Shown here: positions 1 through 13,700 of the stretch, piece by piece | Layout: every line of letters starts with the position of its first letter | Position numbering within the stretch: the first letter of the stretch is position 1 | DNA from: Physcia stellaris | Taxonomy: Eukaryota > Ascomycota > Lecanoromycetes > Caliciales > Physciaceae | Assembly: GCA_018902385.1 (NCBI GenBank) | Contig: JABSSW010000016.1 | Span: 496,001-560,000 of the forward strand | Direction: 5' to 3' | Length of the DNA stretch: 64,000 bases | The notes under the pieces: generated by a model | Databases searched by the model: none | Told to the model about the DNA's origin: nothing | Seen by the model: the letters and a program-made list of their open reading frames with translations, nothing else | Made by a program: the position numbers and the translations under genes

Positions 1-368
1 TCCCTTAGGTCGAAGGTACCGTCCTTTCGAAGCAGAGGCGGGAGAGACATAGTCAAGGAGCCAGCGGCAAGCGTGTCCATGTGTAGAGCCGTCATGAGTG
101 CGTGCTGGACTTGGGGGAGGGTGAGGTTCTTGCCATCACGCGGGCTGGTTGCAACTCAGTACTTCCATCATGGCTCGAAAGGAAAACCAGCGGTGACATA
201 CAGGTAGCCTTGGTTGGCCAGCGCGTTCAATCCAGGACACGGTCCTCGATTCTCGATGTCGCCGCGGATGTAGGAGTGATCTTCATCGTCGACCAACTTA
301 GATGGAGCCTCCTTTAGGAAGCTGCCTGTGAAGATGATTTTGACGATGTTGGTGATGGTCAGATGCAT
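1..368 (-). CDS. Heme-thiolate peroxidase (chloroperoxidase/peroxygenase family), 5' part
   Basis: N-terminal part of a peroxidase family 2 (chloroperoxidase-like, heme-thiolate) protein; the gene runs off the left edge. Exon 1 is 368-202 and exon 2 is 144 to the edge, with a 57-bp intron (201-145, GTATGT...CAG). The joined reading gives the family signature ENRGPCPGLNALANQGYLPR at about residues 40-59. The Cys in PCP is the proximal heme ligand in this family, and N..AN.GYLPR is its usual continuation. These enzymes use peroxide to halogenate or oxygenate small organics, and many are secreted; here the first 20 residues are only weakly signal-like. The distal Glu (EHD or EGD motif) lies outside the window, so chloroperoxidase and unspecific peroxygenase cannot be told apart. 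It diverges from the alpha-dioxygenase gene at 872. Confidence 0.85.
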
Positions 369-871
369 GATGGGGAATATGAATTTTCTAAAGCAATAAC
401 TTCATCAGAGGTGGTACCAGGAAATGAACAAGGTATTAATAGCCCGGTCAGATGGTTGTACAAGACAGAGCTATCCCTGCTTACAATTACAGGGTTGTAG
501 GAGATTCTAAGACAAGCTGAGCACTCAAGGCTGCCCAAATTTAGAAAATAAAAATAAAATAAAAAATTTCAGTCGCACAAGCTGGTCACGCGTACAACAG
601 TCAGACTCACTCAGCAATTTGACTCACTCAGCGGTCTGACGGCAGGATCACATCCCGGTTCGTAATCCATAACAATCCACCAGTGAGGCCAGGATGCTAC
701 GTATGATTGCCACCTGTCATTGGTGCAGACGCTGAAGGAGCAGCTGAAAGAGCCACTGTTAAAGCGCCCACGGCATCACTTCAATATACTTTATATACTT
801 TACTCATCCCAACCACGATCTCACATTCCTTTTACAATCTGTTTATTTCACCAGAAGCTTGCCAATCGCCC
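369..871. promoter_or_regulatory. Shared divergent promoter between the peroxidase and dioxygenase genes
   Basis: About 500 bp separate the two divergent start codons. Seen in it: an A-rich tract at 540-570, the AP-1/Gcn4-type heptamer TGACTCA at 620-626 with a related GACTCAC at 604-610, both inside a 603-640 stretch bounded by inverted GTCAGAC/GTCTGAC, and TATA-like repeats near 785-800 that suit the rightward gene. A role for bZIP factors is inference. Confidence 0.45.
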
Positions 872-2860
872 ATGGAATCGTCAATAAGTCCCAGCTATAA
901 ACCTAGTCTCGGTGAGCGCTTCTTGGTCAATGTCTTCCACTTCGTCAACAAGTTTGTTGCATGGCACAAGCTACCAAGCATTGTCGGTGCTCTCAATCTA
1001 GACGCTCTGCGCGTCGAGCTTCGTCAGTACAATCTGCACGATGGCTACTCTTCGGGAACATCGCAAGGCAACCAGGCTACCGAACCTCTGACCGATAAGC
1101 GGTTCGAGTATGTACGGAACTCGGATGGCAAATTCAATTCCACTGAAATGCCGTTGATGGGATGCGCCGGCATGCGCTTTGGCCGCAATTTTCCAAGGAC
1201 ATTGACACCGAAGCCGACCGAGGATGAGCTGTGGAATCCGAGTCCAAGAGTCTTGAGCGAGCGCTTCATGGCACGTAAGAAATTCATCCCAGCAACTACC
1301 TTGAATCTGCTGGCGGCGGCATGGATCCAGTTCCAAACCCACGATTGGTTTTTTCATGAAAACGTTCGTTACTTCCTTCCACATCTTGCTTTGCCATACA
1401 GATGGCATATGCTCACAGGACATAGAGTAACGAGAATTATGATATTCCTCTCACCAAGGGTGACGACTGGCCACACAGCAAAATGGAGCTACCGCGTACG
1501 AAACCGGACGAAGTCCTGCACGACACTGATAAAAAGTGCCCAGGATACAAGAACATCAATACAGCATGGTGGGACAGCTCCCAAATCTATGGGTCTAGCG
1601 AAGCTGCAACACAGTCTCTCCGGAACATGCACAGTGACGGAAAGCTGCTGCTTACCAAGGAAGGCCGAGAGCAATTCCTTCCTCGTGACGCTGACGGAAA
1701 CCCACTCACCGGCTTCAACAATAACTGGTGGATAGGCATGGAGATGTTGCATACGCTCTTTGCATTGGAGCACAATGCCATCTGTGACAAATTACGCCGT
1801 GCCAATCCTCACTGGAGCGGCGACCAAGTGTTCGACAAGGCTCGACTTGTCAATTGCGCACTCATGGCCAAGATTCACACGGTTGAATGGGTCGGTACAA
1901 TTCTTGAAACTTCATCTGTAACAATTGGTTGATCATACGTAGACACCTGCCATCCTAGCTCATCCCACCCTCAAGATTAGCATGAACGCAAATTGGTGGG
2001 GTTTGGTCGGTGAGTCCCTGACCAAAATGCTCGGCCGTATCTCAAAGACCAGTGAGGAAATAAGCGGCATTCCTGGCTCCGGAGCTGATCAATTCGGCGT
2101 ACCATACTCCCTGACCGAAGAATTCGTTTCAGTGTACAGGATGCATTCCCTGATTCCGGATACGATTGCTTTCTTCGACGCCGAAGACGGGCAGCACAAG
2201 TCCACCGTTGCCGTCGAGGAGACGCTCTTCACGAAAGCTCAAGACGCATTGGACGAGGGTCTCTCCTTTGCAGATACCTTCTACTCCTTCGGTATCAACT
2301 ACCCAGGCGCCATCACGAACTCAAACTACCCCAACTTCTTGCGCAACCTGACCACCCCCGACGGCCTGCACCGAGACATGGGTACAGTGGACCTTCTCCG
2401 AGACCGCGAGCGCGGTGTCCCCCGGTACAACGAGTTCCGTCGTCTTCTCCGCATGTCCGTACCCAAGACTTTCGAAGAACTGACAGGTGGCAACAAGGAC
2501 CTCGCAGCCGATCTCTCCTCAGCATATAACGGCAACATCGAGCTTGTAGACGCCTTGGTGGGCTCACATAGCGAACCACTCCCCGCAGGTTTCGGCTTCA
2601 GCGATACTGCGTTTCGAATCTTCATCCTCATGGCCAGCCGACGCTTGAAGAGTGACCGCTTCATTGCTGGGCAGTGGAATGCCGAGACATATACGAAGGA
2701 GGGGATGGATTGGGTGCAGAATACGGGGATGAAAGATGTGCTGGGGAGGCATTTCCCGGAATTGAAGGAGGTGTTGAGGAATTCTGAGAATGTTTTTGCG
2801 CCGTGGGAGAAGTTGCCGGAGTCGCTGAAGTATAAGGGTGTTGAGACGAATGCGAAGTAG
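872..2860 (+). CDS. Alpha-dioxygenase (PIOX-like fatty-acid heme dioxygenase)
   Basis: Member of the animal-heme-peroxidase superfamily closest to plant and fungal alpha-dioxygenases, which insert O2 at C-2 of fatty acids to give 2-hydroperoxides. Exons: 872-1363, 1426-1890, 1943-2860; the introns are 62 and 52 bp. The product is 624 residues, close to the roughly 640 of plant alpha-DOX. Seen: the distal-heme HDWFFH motif (His about 157), NTAWWDSSQIYGS, EHNAICDKL, AKIHTVEW, and VYRMHSLIPD with the catalytic Tyr (about 384) and proximal His (about 387). There is no C-terminal P450 domain, so it is not a Ppo/linoleate diol synthase. The reading frame is open upstream to 707, but ATG 872 fits the family start and follows a TATA-like stretch. 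It is the last gene before the AT-rich block and shows no sign of RIP leakage. Confidence 0.88.
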
Positions 2861-3204
2861 CGGGAGTATCGTACAATCAAAGTATGGGACACGAAGTCCT
2901 TTAAGCGTCGATCAGGGAAGTTTGGAACCTGGGAATGGCCAGTGAGCTTAACATATATACTCTTCACAGCTGCAGCTGACTACCCTAGACAGAACAATGC
3001 TCTGAAAAGATGCAATTGTGCTGCTCACTCATCGTTAGTAAATTTTCAAATTTTTAAATCGAAAACGATAAAATGTCGAAAAACAAATCGAAATTTGACA
3101 TTTTATCAAACATGTTAATAAATGATAAAAATAATGCAAAATAATAATACAATTTAAAACATTAATTTATATATAACACGATATCAAATTTTAAAATAAT
3201 GCAT
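2861..3204. other. Transition from gene-bearing DNA into the AT-rich block
   Basis: Balanced sequence continues to about 3030. Composition then drops abruptly to AT-rich sequence full of TCGA, CGA and AAATC words. No gene is visible. The AT-rich flank reaches 170 bp beyond the first recognisable LTR, consistent with mutation spreading out of the repeat or with an older unrecognised insertion. Confidence 0.6.
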
Positions 3205-3523
3205 TGTAAAAAATAAAATTCAAAATTTTCGAAAATACGATTCGCATTTCGTCAAACAATTCGATTATCGAAATTCGAATGATTTCGAAAAAAATCAATT
3301 TCAATTATTTTACAATTCGATCAACAATAAATTCAACAAATTCATATTGTCAATCGAAATCGATCGAATTCGTACGATTAAATAAATAAAATGTAAATAA
3401 AAAACAATTACAAAACGTAATTTGTTTTGTAATGATTAATAAATCAATATATTACATTTCAAATTATATATTTTTAATGTCAATAATTCATTAAATTATA
3501 TTATTTCTAATACGAATTTTACA
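3205..3523 (+). repeat. LTR copy A (family 1), heavily mutated
   Basis: A 319-bp copy of a repeat that occurs four times in the window (3205-3523, 8167-8486, 17200-17519, 21113-21432). It starts TGTAAAAAAT and ends TTTTACA, as LTRs do (TG...CA). The sequence after it (3524 onward) matches that after LTR copy B for about 380 bp, so this is a 5' LTR followed by internal sequence. No matching 3' partner was found in the window. Confidence 0.85.
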
Positions 3524-4272
3524 TTTTAATCGTTATCATATTTCAAAATGATGTCATTCGTGTATATTTAACAAAATACAATTTTGTTGTTTTGCATATA
3601 TCATGTCGAATTTTGATAATGATTTGTTTTTTGAATTTGTCGAAAATGTTAACGTATTTTTTTGATTGATTTATTACAAACAACAAATCGAAAAAAATCA
3701 TAAAAAAAAAATCAAATTGCAAATTCGAAATATCGAACGTTCGAAATTTGTAATTTTTATTTCATTTGTTTTCGTTTTTGTTTTTGATTTTGTTTGAAAA
3801 TTTTTCGTCATGAAAATTATCGAAACGATTTCGAATCAATATGAAAACGAAAATTACAAAAAATGAAAAAAATATTGCAAACAAATGAAAAGTCAATTCA
3901 CGCAAAACAATTTGATTATTTCGATAATACAATCGAAATTTTGACGTTTAATTTCGATTCGAAAAATTTTTTGATTGAAATTATTAATAAAATTTGCTTA
4001 ACGTGATTGTTTATTGATGAATTTCAAAAAAAAAAAATCGAAAATTGTTTTGTTCATTCGTAAAAAATTTTTCGATTAATTCATTTTTTTTTATTCAATA
4101 TTAATTTTTACAACGTTTCATTTTAATTATTTTTATTTTTTGACGAATTAAATCATTGACGACAATTTGATTGAATAACAATTAATTTTCGATATCAATC
4201 AATCGAAATTGTAAATCGAAAAATGTTTGTGTATACACGACGTTTTGACGTTTTTGTTTTTTTAATTGTATA
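3524..4272 (+). mobile_element. Internal 5' fragment of family-1 LTR element (fossil)
   Basis: Remnant of the element headed by LTR copy A. The first 380 bp (to about 3905) are shared with the element at 8487-8880, including the start of a gag-like frame at 3603; then the two diverge. At 4272 it is interrupted by the Copia element described next; its continuation, if preserved, would lie from about 19450. Broken, with many disruptions. Confidence 0.6.
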
Positions 4273-7200
4273 TGTTGAAAAATACGATGACAGAAAATTG
4301 AAATATGAACACGAATAAAATCAGAATTTCTGATTGATCGATTAAACGAAACGTGTCAAAATCGATTATTATTAAAAACATTTGCGCAATCAAAATGTAT
4401 TTATTTCTATACGTAATTTCGATAATATTGCATGCAATGCAATGACAATCATTCATATTCGTTCAATAAATTATGAAATTCGAATTAACATAAATTTTTT
4501 GTGATTGTCAACGTCAATCGTTCGATCACGAAATTACGAAAATTAAACAATTGTGAAAAAAATTCATCGTTCGATCGCGTTAAAACAATAAAAAAAATTC
4601 ACACGATTCGATCGACAATTTCACGAAAAAATACACGACAATAAAGAAAATTTACATTCGAATATATATTTACATATCATATCACGCATCATGAACGATT
4701 TCGAATTCAACAAATTCAACGCGTGTCGAGTTTGCGATATTTTTATTCGTCAAAATTGCGAAAAATGATTCAAATTAATGAAACAATGATTTATCGACGA
4801 AAAAATTTGAATAATCGTCGATTCAAATTATGTGTCGAAATTGTTATCGAATGATTTTCGAAACTCAAAATGAAATGTCGATTTGAATTTTGATGAAAAA
4901 AAAATTGAAAAAAAATTCGACGTAAAAACACAATATCAATTTATCGAATGTATCGATGACGATGATCAAAAATTGATAACGAAATTGAAAATTGTCAAAA
5001 AAAATTGAAAAATTTTTGTCAACAAATACAAACAAAAATTTGTTACAATTGAACGACAATTGTTGCAAAAATTCATGAATTACAAAAAATTTTCAAACGT
5101 GATTATTAAAATCGTTTATATCGATATCATCAAAAAAATCGCAAAATTGCAAACATGCAATCAAACATAACGAATTTGTTCAAATCAAAACGTCGTTTTT
5201 AAACATTTTTAGCATTTTTGTTTATCGAATACGATGTCATTCGTGATGCAATCGACGCATAAAACAATTTCGATATCGATAAATTTATTCAAAAATTGCA
5301 AAAAAAAACACAATTCATTGCAAACAAAATCGTCGAATCGACATTGATAATCAAAAACAATTGTCGTCAATTTTATCGCATATTTCAACGACGATTTTTC
5401 AATTTCGACAAAAATTTTCGTCGTTTCAAAATTAAAACGAAAAAAACGAAATGTTTTTTTTGCGATGATTTACATCGAATCGCAAAATGTGATTTTTTGA
5501 AAAAATTAAAAAAATGAACGAAAAAACAAAAAATCAAGAAATTTTTACGCAAAAATAAAAAGCACAAAACGTATAACGTCGTCGATTTTTTTTCGTTTAA
5601 CAACAATTCAAATTTCGACATCGACATCGATTCAAACAATGAAAAACACATGAAAAAAATCGTCGTTTTATTCAAAAAATTGATCAATAAATTTTTCAAA
5701 TTCGTTTGAATTGCAAACATTGACGTTTCGTTTCACATGATTGACAATTTTCGATTTTTTAATAAATTTTTCAAATCGATTAAAAAGCGCACGATTAAAA
5801 TCGAAAAAAAAAATTGTATTTAAATCAATGTGATTCAATGACGATACGCGTCAAAAACGATAAAAACACGTTGACGAAAATGTTTTATGTATTTGATTTC
5901 GACGTCAATTTTTTATTCGACAAATATTTTATCAAGAAAAAATTGATAAAAAATTTCAACGACGATAATTTGTTTATGCGTATTAAACAAAACGTTGAAA
6001 TATTTCGAACATTTGTTCAAAAAAATATTTACATAATAAACAAAATCACATCAAAATTTAAAAAGTTTGTATTGTCAACAAACAACATGATGTTTGCAAT
6101 TAAATTTTTTGAAATTTTGTTTGTTTCATTTGCAATGTCAACAATCGTGAATTGAAACGAAATTTTGCTCGATACAAATATTGATTTTCGAAATGATGTC
6201 GAAATCGATTTTCAATTATCAAATGTTGATTCGAATGTCGATTCAAATGTTAATCAAAAAAACGTGATTTGTACGAATTATGATATCGACGTTTTGATTA
6301 TATGAAATTTGCAAAATTTCGAAATTTGCACAAAGTCACAATTTTACGCAAATCAATTTTTATTGTTGAAAATCGCAACGATTTATGCAAAATATGTGCG
6401 ATTACGAAAATGATTAATGCATATAATCGTTGTTTAATCGAACGCAAAATTCATATATTGAAATTGATATTTATCGATATTTGTGAATTTTTATTCGTTT
6501 CAAAACTCGATTACGAATATTTTTTAAAAATCGTGAATAATCATTTTCGACGAACGTGAATTTTATTTTTTCGCAAACGAATCGATGCATCAAAAGTTTT
6601 CAACAAATAAAAATTGAAAATGAAATTAGAAATTCAACGAAAATTACAAACAATACGTTGTGACAACGTCAAAAAATTGAAATTTATATTCGATTTTTGA
6701 TGCGAATTTATCGACATTGTTTCACAATACATCGTTTCGTATAATTTCATTCAGAATGACGTAATAAAACGTGTCATAAAAACGATCGAAAATCAAATTC
6801 GAACAATGATTCAAAATGCAAAATTGTTTATAAAATTTTAATTTAAAACAAAAAAAAAACAAATGCATATATTCGCAATCGTATAAATACGAAATCAGTA
6901 ATTGACGACAATTTAACAAATTTTATTGAAATTTGAACAAATATCAAATTGTCAATAAATCACATACGCGTTTGAGAATGCAAATGTTATTCGTTCGTTA
7001 ATATCAAATTATTGTTTGAAAAAAATAAAAAAAATAAATTTGTCAATACAGAAAAATCAAACGTGTTTATAAATTATGACGAAAACATCACGATTCAATA
7101 CAAAATATGAATTTTCGATCGTCGTAATGTCATCAAACATCACAAAATAATGTTTTTTGAACGTGAAAAATGAAAAAATGAATCGTTGAATTTGTTCACG

Positions 7201-8166
7201 ATTACAATGAACGAATTATTTGAAAAACGATTTGTCAAAAAATCATGCAAAATAATTTTTGTATTTGCAATCGTTTCGATGACATCGACGTTTGTATCAA
7301 TATTTGTTGCATCAATTTTTGCGAAATTTTCGATTTTTATTGCGTTTATGATTTCGGAAAAAAAAATTCAATCAATGCACATGAAAAAAAAACGATGAAT
7401 TTATCGATATATCAGATAGAAAAAATGAAATCAACAAATTTATCGCGAAATCGACAATTCAAACGCGTGTTAAATTAGCATTTTTCACGAAATTTTCACG
7501 CATGATACAGCAATTTTTTCACGTGACAATTTTTAAACGTAAACGAAATATCACGAACGAAAAAAAGCGAAATAAATATCGCAACAAGATTGCACGCGTC
7601 ATGATGATTTTTTTAATCGAAAATTTTGATATATGCGAACACGATGAATGAATTTTATTTGCAACAACAAAAAAAATAAATCGACAATTCGTTGAAAAAT
7701 TAATCATATTTGTGTTCGAAAATTATCAAAAAACTGTCAATGATTTCATTTGAAATAAATTCTGATTCGAAATTATTCAAATCGAATTGACAACGTTAAT
7801 AATTAATGAAATTTGAAACGTCGTCATTTCATCGAAAAACGTCAATATCGTTATTAATAAATGAATGTTCAAAATCAAAATGCATATGAATGATACGTTG
7901 AACAAATTGAAAATCAAATTCGTTGCAAGAAATTTTTCGTAAATATATGAAATAAATTATACAAATATTTTTGTTTCAATTGTCAAATTCGATATTTTTC
8001 GTTTGTTTTTTGTTATCGTCGCGTTGAAAAATTTCGAATGTTATTAAATGAACGTCAACAATGTTTTCACGAAATCATTTTTAAAGAAAATAATTTACAT
8101 GAAATCGTCATTCGACGTGAATTTATTTTTCGAATAAACATTTTTGATTCGTCGAAATTTTTATTA

Positions 8167-8486
8167 TGTAAAAAATAAAAATTTAAAATTTTCGAAAATG
8201 CGATTCGCATTTCGTCAAACAATTCGATTATCGAAATTCGAATGATTTCGAAAAAAATCAATTTTAATCATTTTACAATTCGATCAACGATAAATTCAAC
8301 AAATTCATATTGTCAATCGAAATCGTTCGAATTCGTACGATTGAATAAATAAAATATGAATAAAAAACAATTGCAAAACGTAATTTGTTTTGTAACGATT
8401 AATAAATCAATATATTACATTTCAAATTATACATTTTTGATGTCAATAATTCATTAAATTATATTATTTTTAATACGAATTTTATA
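8167..8486 (+). repeat. LTR copy B (5' LTR of the inserted family-1 element)
   Basis: Starts TGTAAAAAAT. Aligns end to end with copies A, C and D. Followed by internal gag-like sequence as in copy A. Confidence 0.85.
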
Positions 8487-10426
8487 TTTTAATTGTTATC
8501 ATATTTCAGAATGATATCATTCGTGTATATTTAACAAAACACAATTTTGTTGTTTCGCATATATCATGTCGAATTTTGATAATGATTTGCTTTTTGAATT
8601 TGTCGAAAATGTTGATTTATTTTTTTGATTGATTTATTACAAACAACAAATCGAAAAAAATCACAAAAAAAATCAAATTCAAAATTCGAATTGTCGAACG
8701 TTTGAAATTTGCAATTTTTATTTCATTTATTTTTGTTTTTGTTTTTGTTTTTGATTTTGTTTGAAAATTTTTCGTCATGAAAATTATCGAAACAACATTG
8801 AATCAATATGAAAAAAAAAATTACAAAAAGTGAAAAAAATATTGCAAACAAATAAAAAATCAATTCACGCAAAACAACGTGAATCACATGATTCAATTTT
8901 CGAATTTGATCAAAATCGCATATATTGATATTTATTTTAAATCAAACAGCAATGCGAACAAATTTTGAAACGCAAAAATCGATTTTCATTCAAACAAACA
9001 ATACATTTGAATCGAATTCAAGATTTTTTTTAAAAACGACATCGAACGAACAATCACGTTGCAACAAAATTTTTTGAAAAAATATCGCAAACACAAACAG
9101 AATCACAATCAATCGATTAAAAATTACAATGTCGAACGAATAAATATGTTTGTTGAATTGAAATTCGAATTCAAATTCACGAAAACAATGAAATTTAACG
9201 ATTTTCGTGACGAATTATGTTTGAAATTTCGTTGCATGTTTTTTAAAAAAAAGAAAATTTTCACAAAAACGAAATTGTTTGAACGACTCAAGCGTATGAA
9301 AAACGTTTAAATTTTGAAAAAAAAATTCAAGAATTTCAAAAAACGTAAAATTTCGTTCGATATTGACAATTCTGAAAACGAAAACGAAAAATTCAAAATT
9401 GCGAAATCTAAAAATAAAAAAATTAAAAATATTAACAAAATCAATTCGAATCACGAATCAATTATATCGAAAAATACTCGAATGTATCGCTAATTCGTTA
9501 ACGAATTCAAAAAAATTCAAAACAAAAATAATTGTATAAATTGTGACAAATCAAATCATCAAATCGAAATTTGCACAAACAAGAAAAACAAAATCATTTT
9601 CGTTGATTAAATTTTTGAACAGTCAAAAAATTAATCGATTTGATGATTTTCGCTCAAATCGTTAAAAAAAAATTTTTTGAATTTTGATTTCGATACGTCG
9701 TTTTTTTCAAACATGAACAAAAATCATGTTAACAAAAAAAAAAAACGACGCAAAAAATTTAGAAAATTTGTGATTCGTAAATGCGTTAAAATCAAAATTA
9801 ACATACAAAACAAAAATCAAATTTGAAACGAATCGAAAACAATATTCGATACAAAAACGAAAATTAATTTGATAAATCATGTTTATGCGAAAAAATTCGA
9901 TTTTCGTCGTTTCGAAATTTTAAATTGTAATGCAATAACAATTGACAATCATCGTTTGAAAACATATGACGTTTATTTCGTACAATTCGAAATGTCAAAC
10001 GTCAAAGAAATCAATCGTTTTTTCGAAAAATCGTTTTTGATCGTGAATTTGAATTGAAATTTAACGTTAAACATGTTTTGAATACAACTTTCGAAAATCA
10101 AAATGAATTGAAACGACGACAATATCAAGACTTGACGTTGCAAAACAAAGCATTTCATTTTCACGACGAATCGTATCGAAAATATCGAATCAAAACAATT
10201 GATCATAAACGTCATCGATAACGAAACTGAAACGTATTTCATGTTCGTACGAATGTATATTGACAAACAATTCGACATGCATGAAATGCACGTTTCAAAA
10301 CGAATTCAAATAAAATTTGTCTTGATTGAAATAAAAAGAAAATTTGATGTCAAAATCACGTTTTTCGATATTTTGAAAACGTATGAAAAATTCGATAACG
10401 AAAATAAAATTTACGAATTATCTGTT

Positions 10427-10708
10427 TGTAAAAAGCATGACATCAAAGATGTATAGCAAAAACAATAGTATGACTAGACTAATAATTGCAAAATTAATTG
10501 CTTTGCAGATTTCGCAATATATATTCGTTCTGTCTGTTGAATTGTACGAATTTCTGAGTTTTTGCGCATGAATATTTAATCGATATGCGATATGCGTGTT
10601 GAATGACTAGTATGATGAAATTGATCGTTTCATGAATTGATGTTTCGAATCTGTTTGACGAAATCCGATTCGCATTTTTTGCAAATTTTGAATTTTGAGT
10701 TTTTTACA
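10427..10708 (-). repeat. LTR of the third-family element (3' copy on the minus strand)
   Basis: 282 bp, aligned without gaps that I noticed to 16093-16374. The roughly two dozen differences between the copies are nearly all transitions at CpT/CpC or their complements. Confidence 0.8.
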
Positions 10709-13700
10709 CGCGCTCTTTTCTAAACATCGAAATTTTTGAAATAACAAAATCAAATTCGAATCATTGTTGAAATTATACGCTGTTGCATTCATTAAACTTG
10801 AAAAATCATTGTGACTGTGATTTTCGCATTCGAAATTCTTTGATTTGAAAAAATCACTATAATCGTGATTTTCGCATCGAATTCATTGATTTGAAAAATC
10901 ATTGTGATCGTGATTTTCGCATCGAATATTTTTTTCGATTCATAATCAATCTGCGATAAAAATCTGAAAATCATCTTCGTGAGTGACTCAAAAAAAGCAT
11001 GATTTGATGACTTCATTGTTTGCTGTTTTCAATATCGAAAGTTTGATTTCGTACAATTCACAACTTTCGATCTGATAATTGACAATTGACTGAATGACAG
11101 AAAAATCGAATTCGAATTCTTCTTTACTTTTTTATTCTTTTATTTTTTACATCGAATCGATGAGTTGCTCGAGAGAGATGATTAAACGCGAAAAACGTCG
11201 AATACTTTATTCTCATTGATGAAATAAACGCGTTCGCATTGAATACATCAAATTTCGAAAATTTTCTCGATTTTCTGTTTTTATTTCACGTTCATAATAT
11301 TCAACGCTCAGTTAGATCGAACAGCAATCTTTGAAAATGATTTTGACACGATTCAGTTCTTCATGCGTCGTAAGTTCTTGACAATAAGCAGTACAAAATT
11401 GATGACATGAAATCGTGATGTTTAACATGATTGTTCGAGTCAATTGCTTCATCAATGAAATTATATTTGTAAACATTGAACGTGTCATGATATTGAATTG
11501 CTTTCGAGTCGATTGCATCATTAGAAGATTGCATTCGCTGTGTTATTGATTTTCAAATATCTTTTCGCTGTACGATTTGGTCGAGACTTGATCACGATGT
11601 TGACATGACTATCTTCGAATCAATTGTTTTATCGATGAATTGCATTTACAGAACACGCTTGAACGCGTCATAATATTTGATGTCAAACTGTTCGAATCAT
11701 TGCATCGTCAAAAAGATTCTCGTTGTGTGATTTGATCATGATTTGTTGTACAGTTTGATTTTGATCAGTAATTATTTTTTGTCAATGTCGATGTCTTATA
11801 AGTTGATACGTGAGTTTAGCGAAATTCTGATGAAATTTTTTTTTCTTTTTTAGTTTGAACTTCTTCAGAAAACAAGACGTCGTTTGAATATAACTATGCG
11901 ATAAACTCATTTTTTGATGAATTACGCATTGCAGATTATTCTGTCATGAACAGTCAATTGTTCGTCAATTGTGTTCAGAATCAGAAAAGTCATGAAATTG
12001 TGCTGTGTGCGAGATTTTTTGCGATCATTTGCACATTTCATGCTTTACTCTTCGATAGTTCGTTATGAAATTCACATAAAGTTAGTTCATATCAATGCTC
12101 GTTGAAATGAAACGATAGTTTATCGTGTAAATAGAATCGAGTTGTTTGTTGCACATTTTCGATTCATGCTCGCATGCTTAGATTTTGTCAAGATGTTTGC
12201 AACATTTTTGCAGTTTATGATTTTACGCACATGTTAAAATATAACGAGATGTCATTGACGCATGTCTCGCAATTTAATTTCTGTATGCGCTGTTCGAACG
12301 AAATGTTTTGCAATTGATCTAATCTCGCTTTCGACTTAATGCACTACACATGAAAATATAAATATACAGAAATTCTGACGAGATGTCTGCAGCACTTTTG
12401 CAATTTATGACTTCGTATAATTTTTCAATTTTTACATGTTTAGATTCTGACGAGACGCTCTAGTTGACAATTTGTCTCGTAATTTACGATCATGTTTGCA
12501 TGCTAAAATCGTGTTCGATGTTCGACAAATCATCTCGTTTGTTGATTCGATTTACAATATTTTCGTATTGATTTTCAAATGCGTTTCACATCGAGATCGA
12601 TCAGATGCGTTTCACATCAATTGTTCGATCAAATGCGTTTCACATCGATGAATCGATCAAAGATTGTTTTGCAATAGCAACGTCTCTTCTAATGTCAATG
12701 CGAACGTGATGTATCAAAAGTAACTAATTTTTGTTTCACAATTGCACACGAGATTTACGTCAATGAACGAATTCAAACATTGAGAGTCGTCGTCATTGTT
12801 TACATCAAATTCGTGAACATGTTTTTGCGTAATCATTTTCATGAAAATCGACTCGAGAATTGTTGCACTATTCAGTATTATTGTACTCGTCGAGATTCAC
12901 GTCTGATGCACGTTCGAGAGCAAAAACGAAATCGTCGAATTCGCACGTCACTCGTTGTTAAAATTCGAATTCGCAATTTTTTTCGAAAATTATCCGAATG
13001 CGCGATAGTCTTCATGAAATTTGTACTCGAAAACGTATTCGTTTCATTGATTTGATTTTGCGTGCTGCTTGAATCGTATCGAAATGATTTGAAAAATCAC
13101 GTTGTGACTTTCGCATTTAGCAGATTCGAATTCATCGACGTTTGCAAAAATCGTTGCAATCACGACATCAAACTGACGATTGTTTCAGTTTCTCATTCAG
13201 TAATTTTCTGATTTGATTGTCTGAATAAAGTCATTCGCTTTGCAGAATCTTTGTTGCCGAAACGATAATCGATGACGAGATTGTGTTCATCGTGCTTGCT
13301 GAAATTTCGATGATGTTATGATCAAAAATTTCTTGTGAATTGTTTCGTTCTGAGCGTTGATTTTCATGCGAACGATTTAGTCGAATCGAACTGTTGCAAA
13401 ATAAATGCTTTCAGAACATTTCAAGAGTACGCTTCGTCGACGAAAATCTGAAAATCGAAATTTTGTATAGCGATTCATTTGATTGCATTCGCGCATCTCG
13501 AATGAAAACGAGTTTTGATCGTTCATACTATAATTCGCAAAGTATATGATTTTTGCCCGAATACATTTTAACGTATAGACTAGACGTTTCGTCAAAAATC
13601 TATTTTGCAAACGAATCAACGAAACAAAAAATGAATGTACTCAACGATTTATTTAAACGTCGCGTAGCGATTATATTTCGTTTCAAACGAAATCTGTTGC

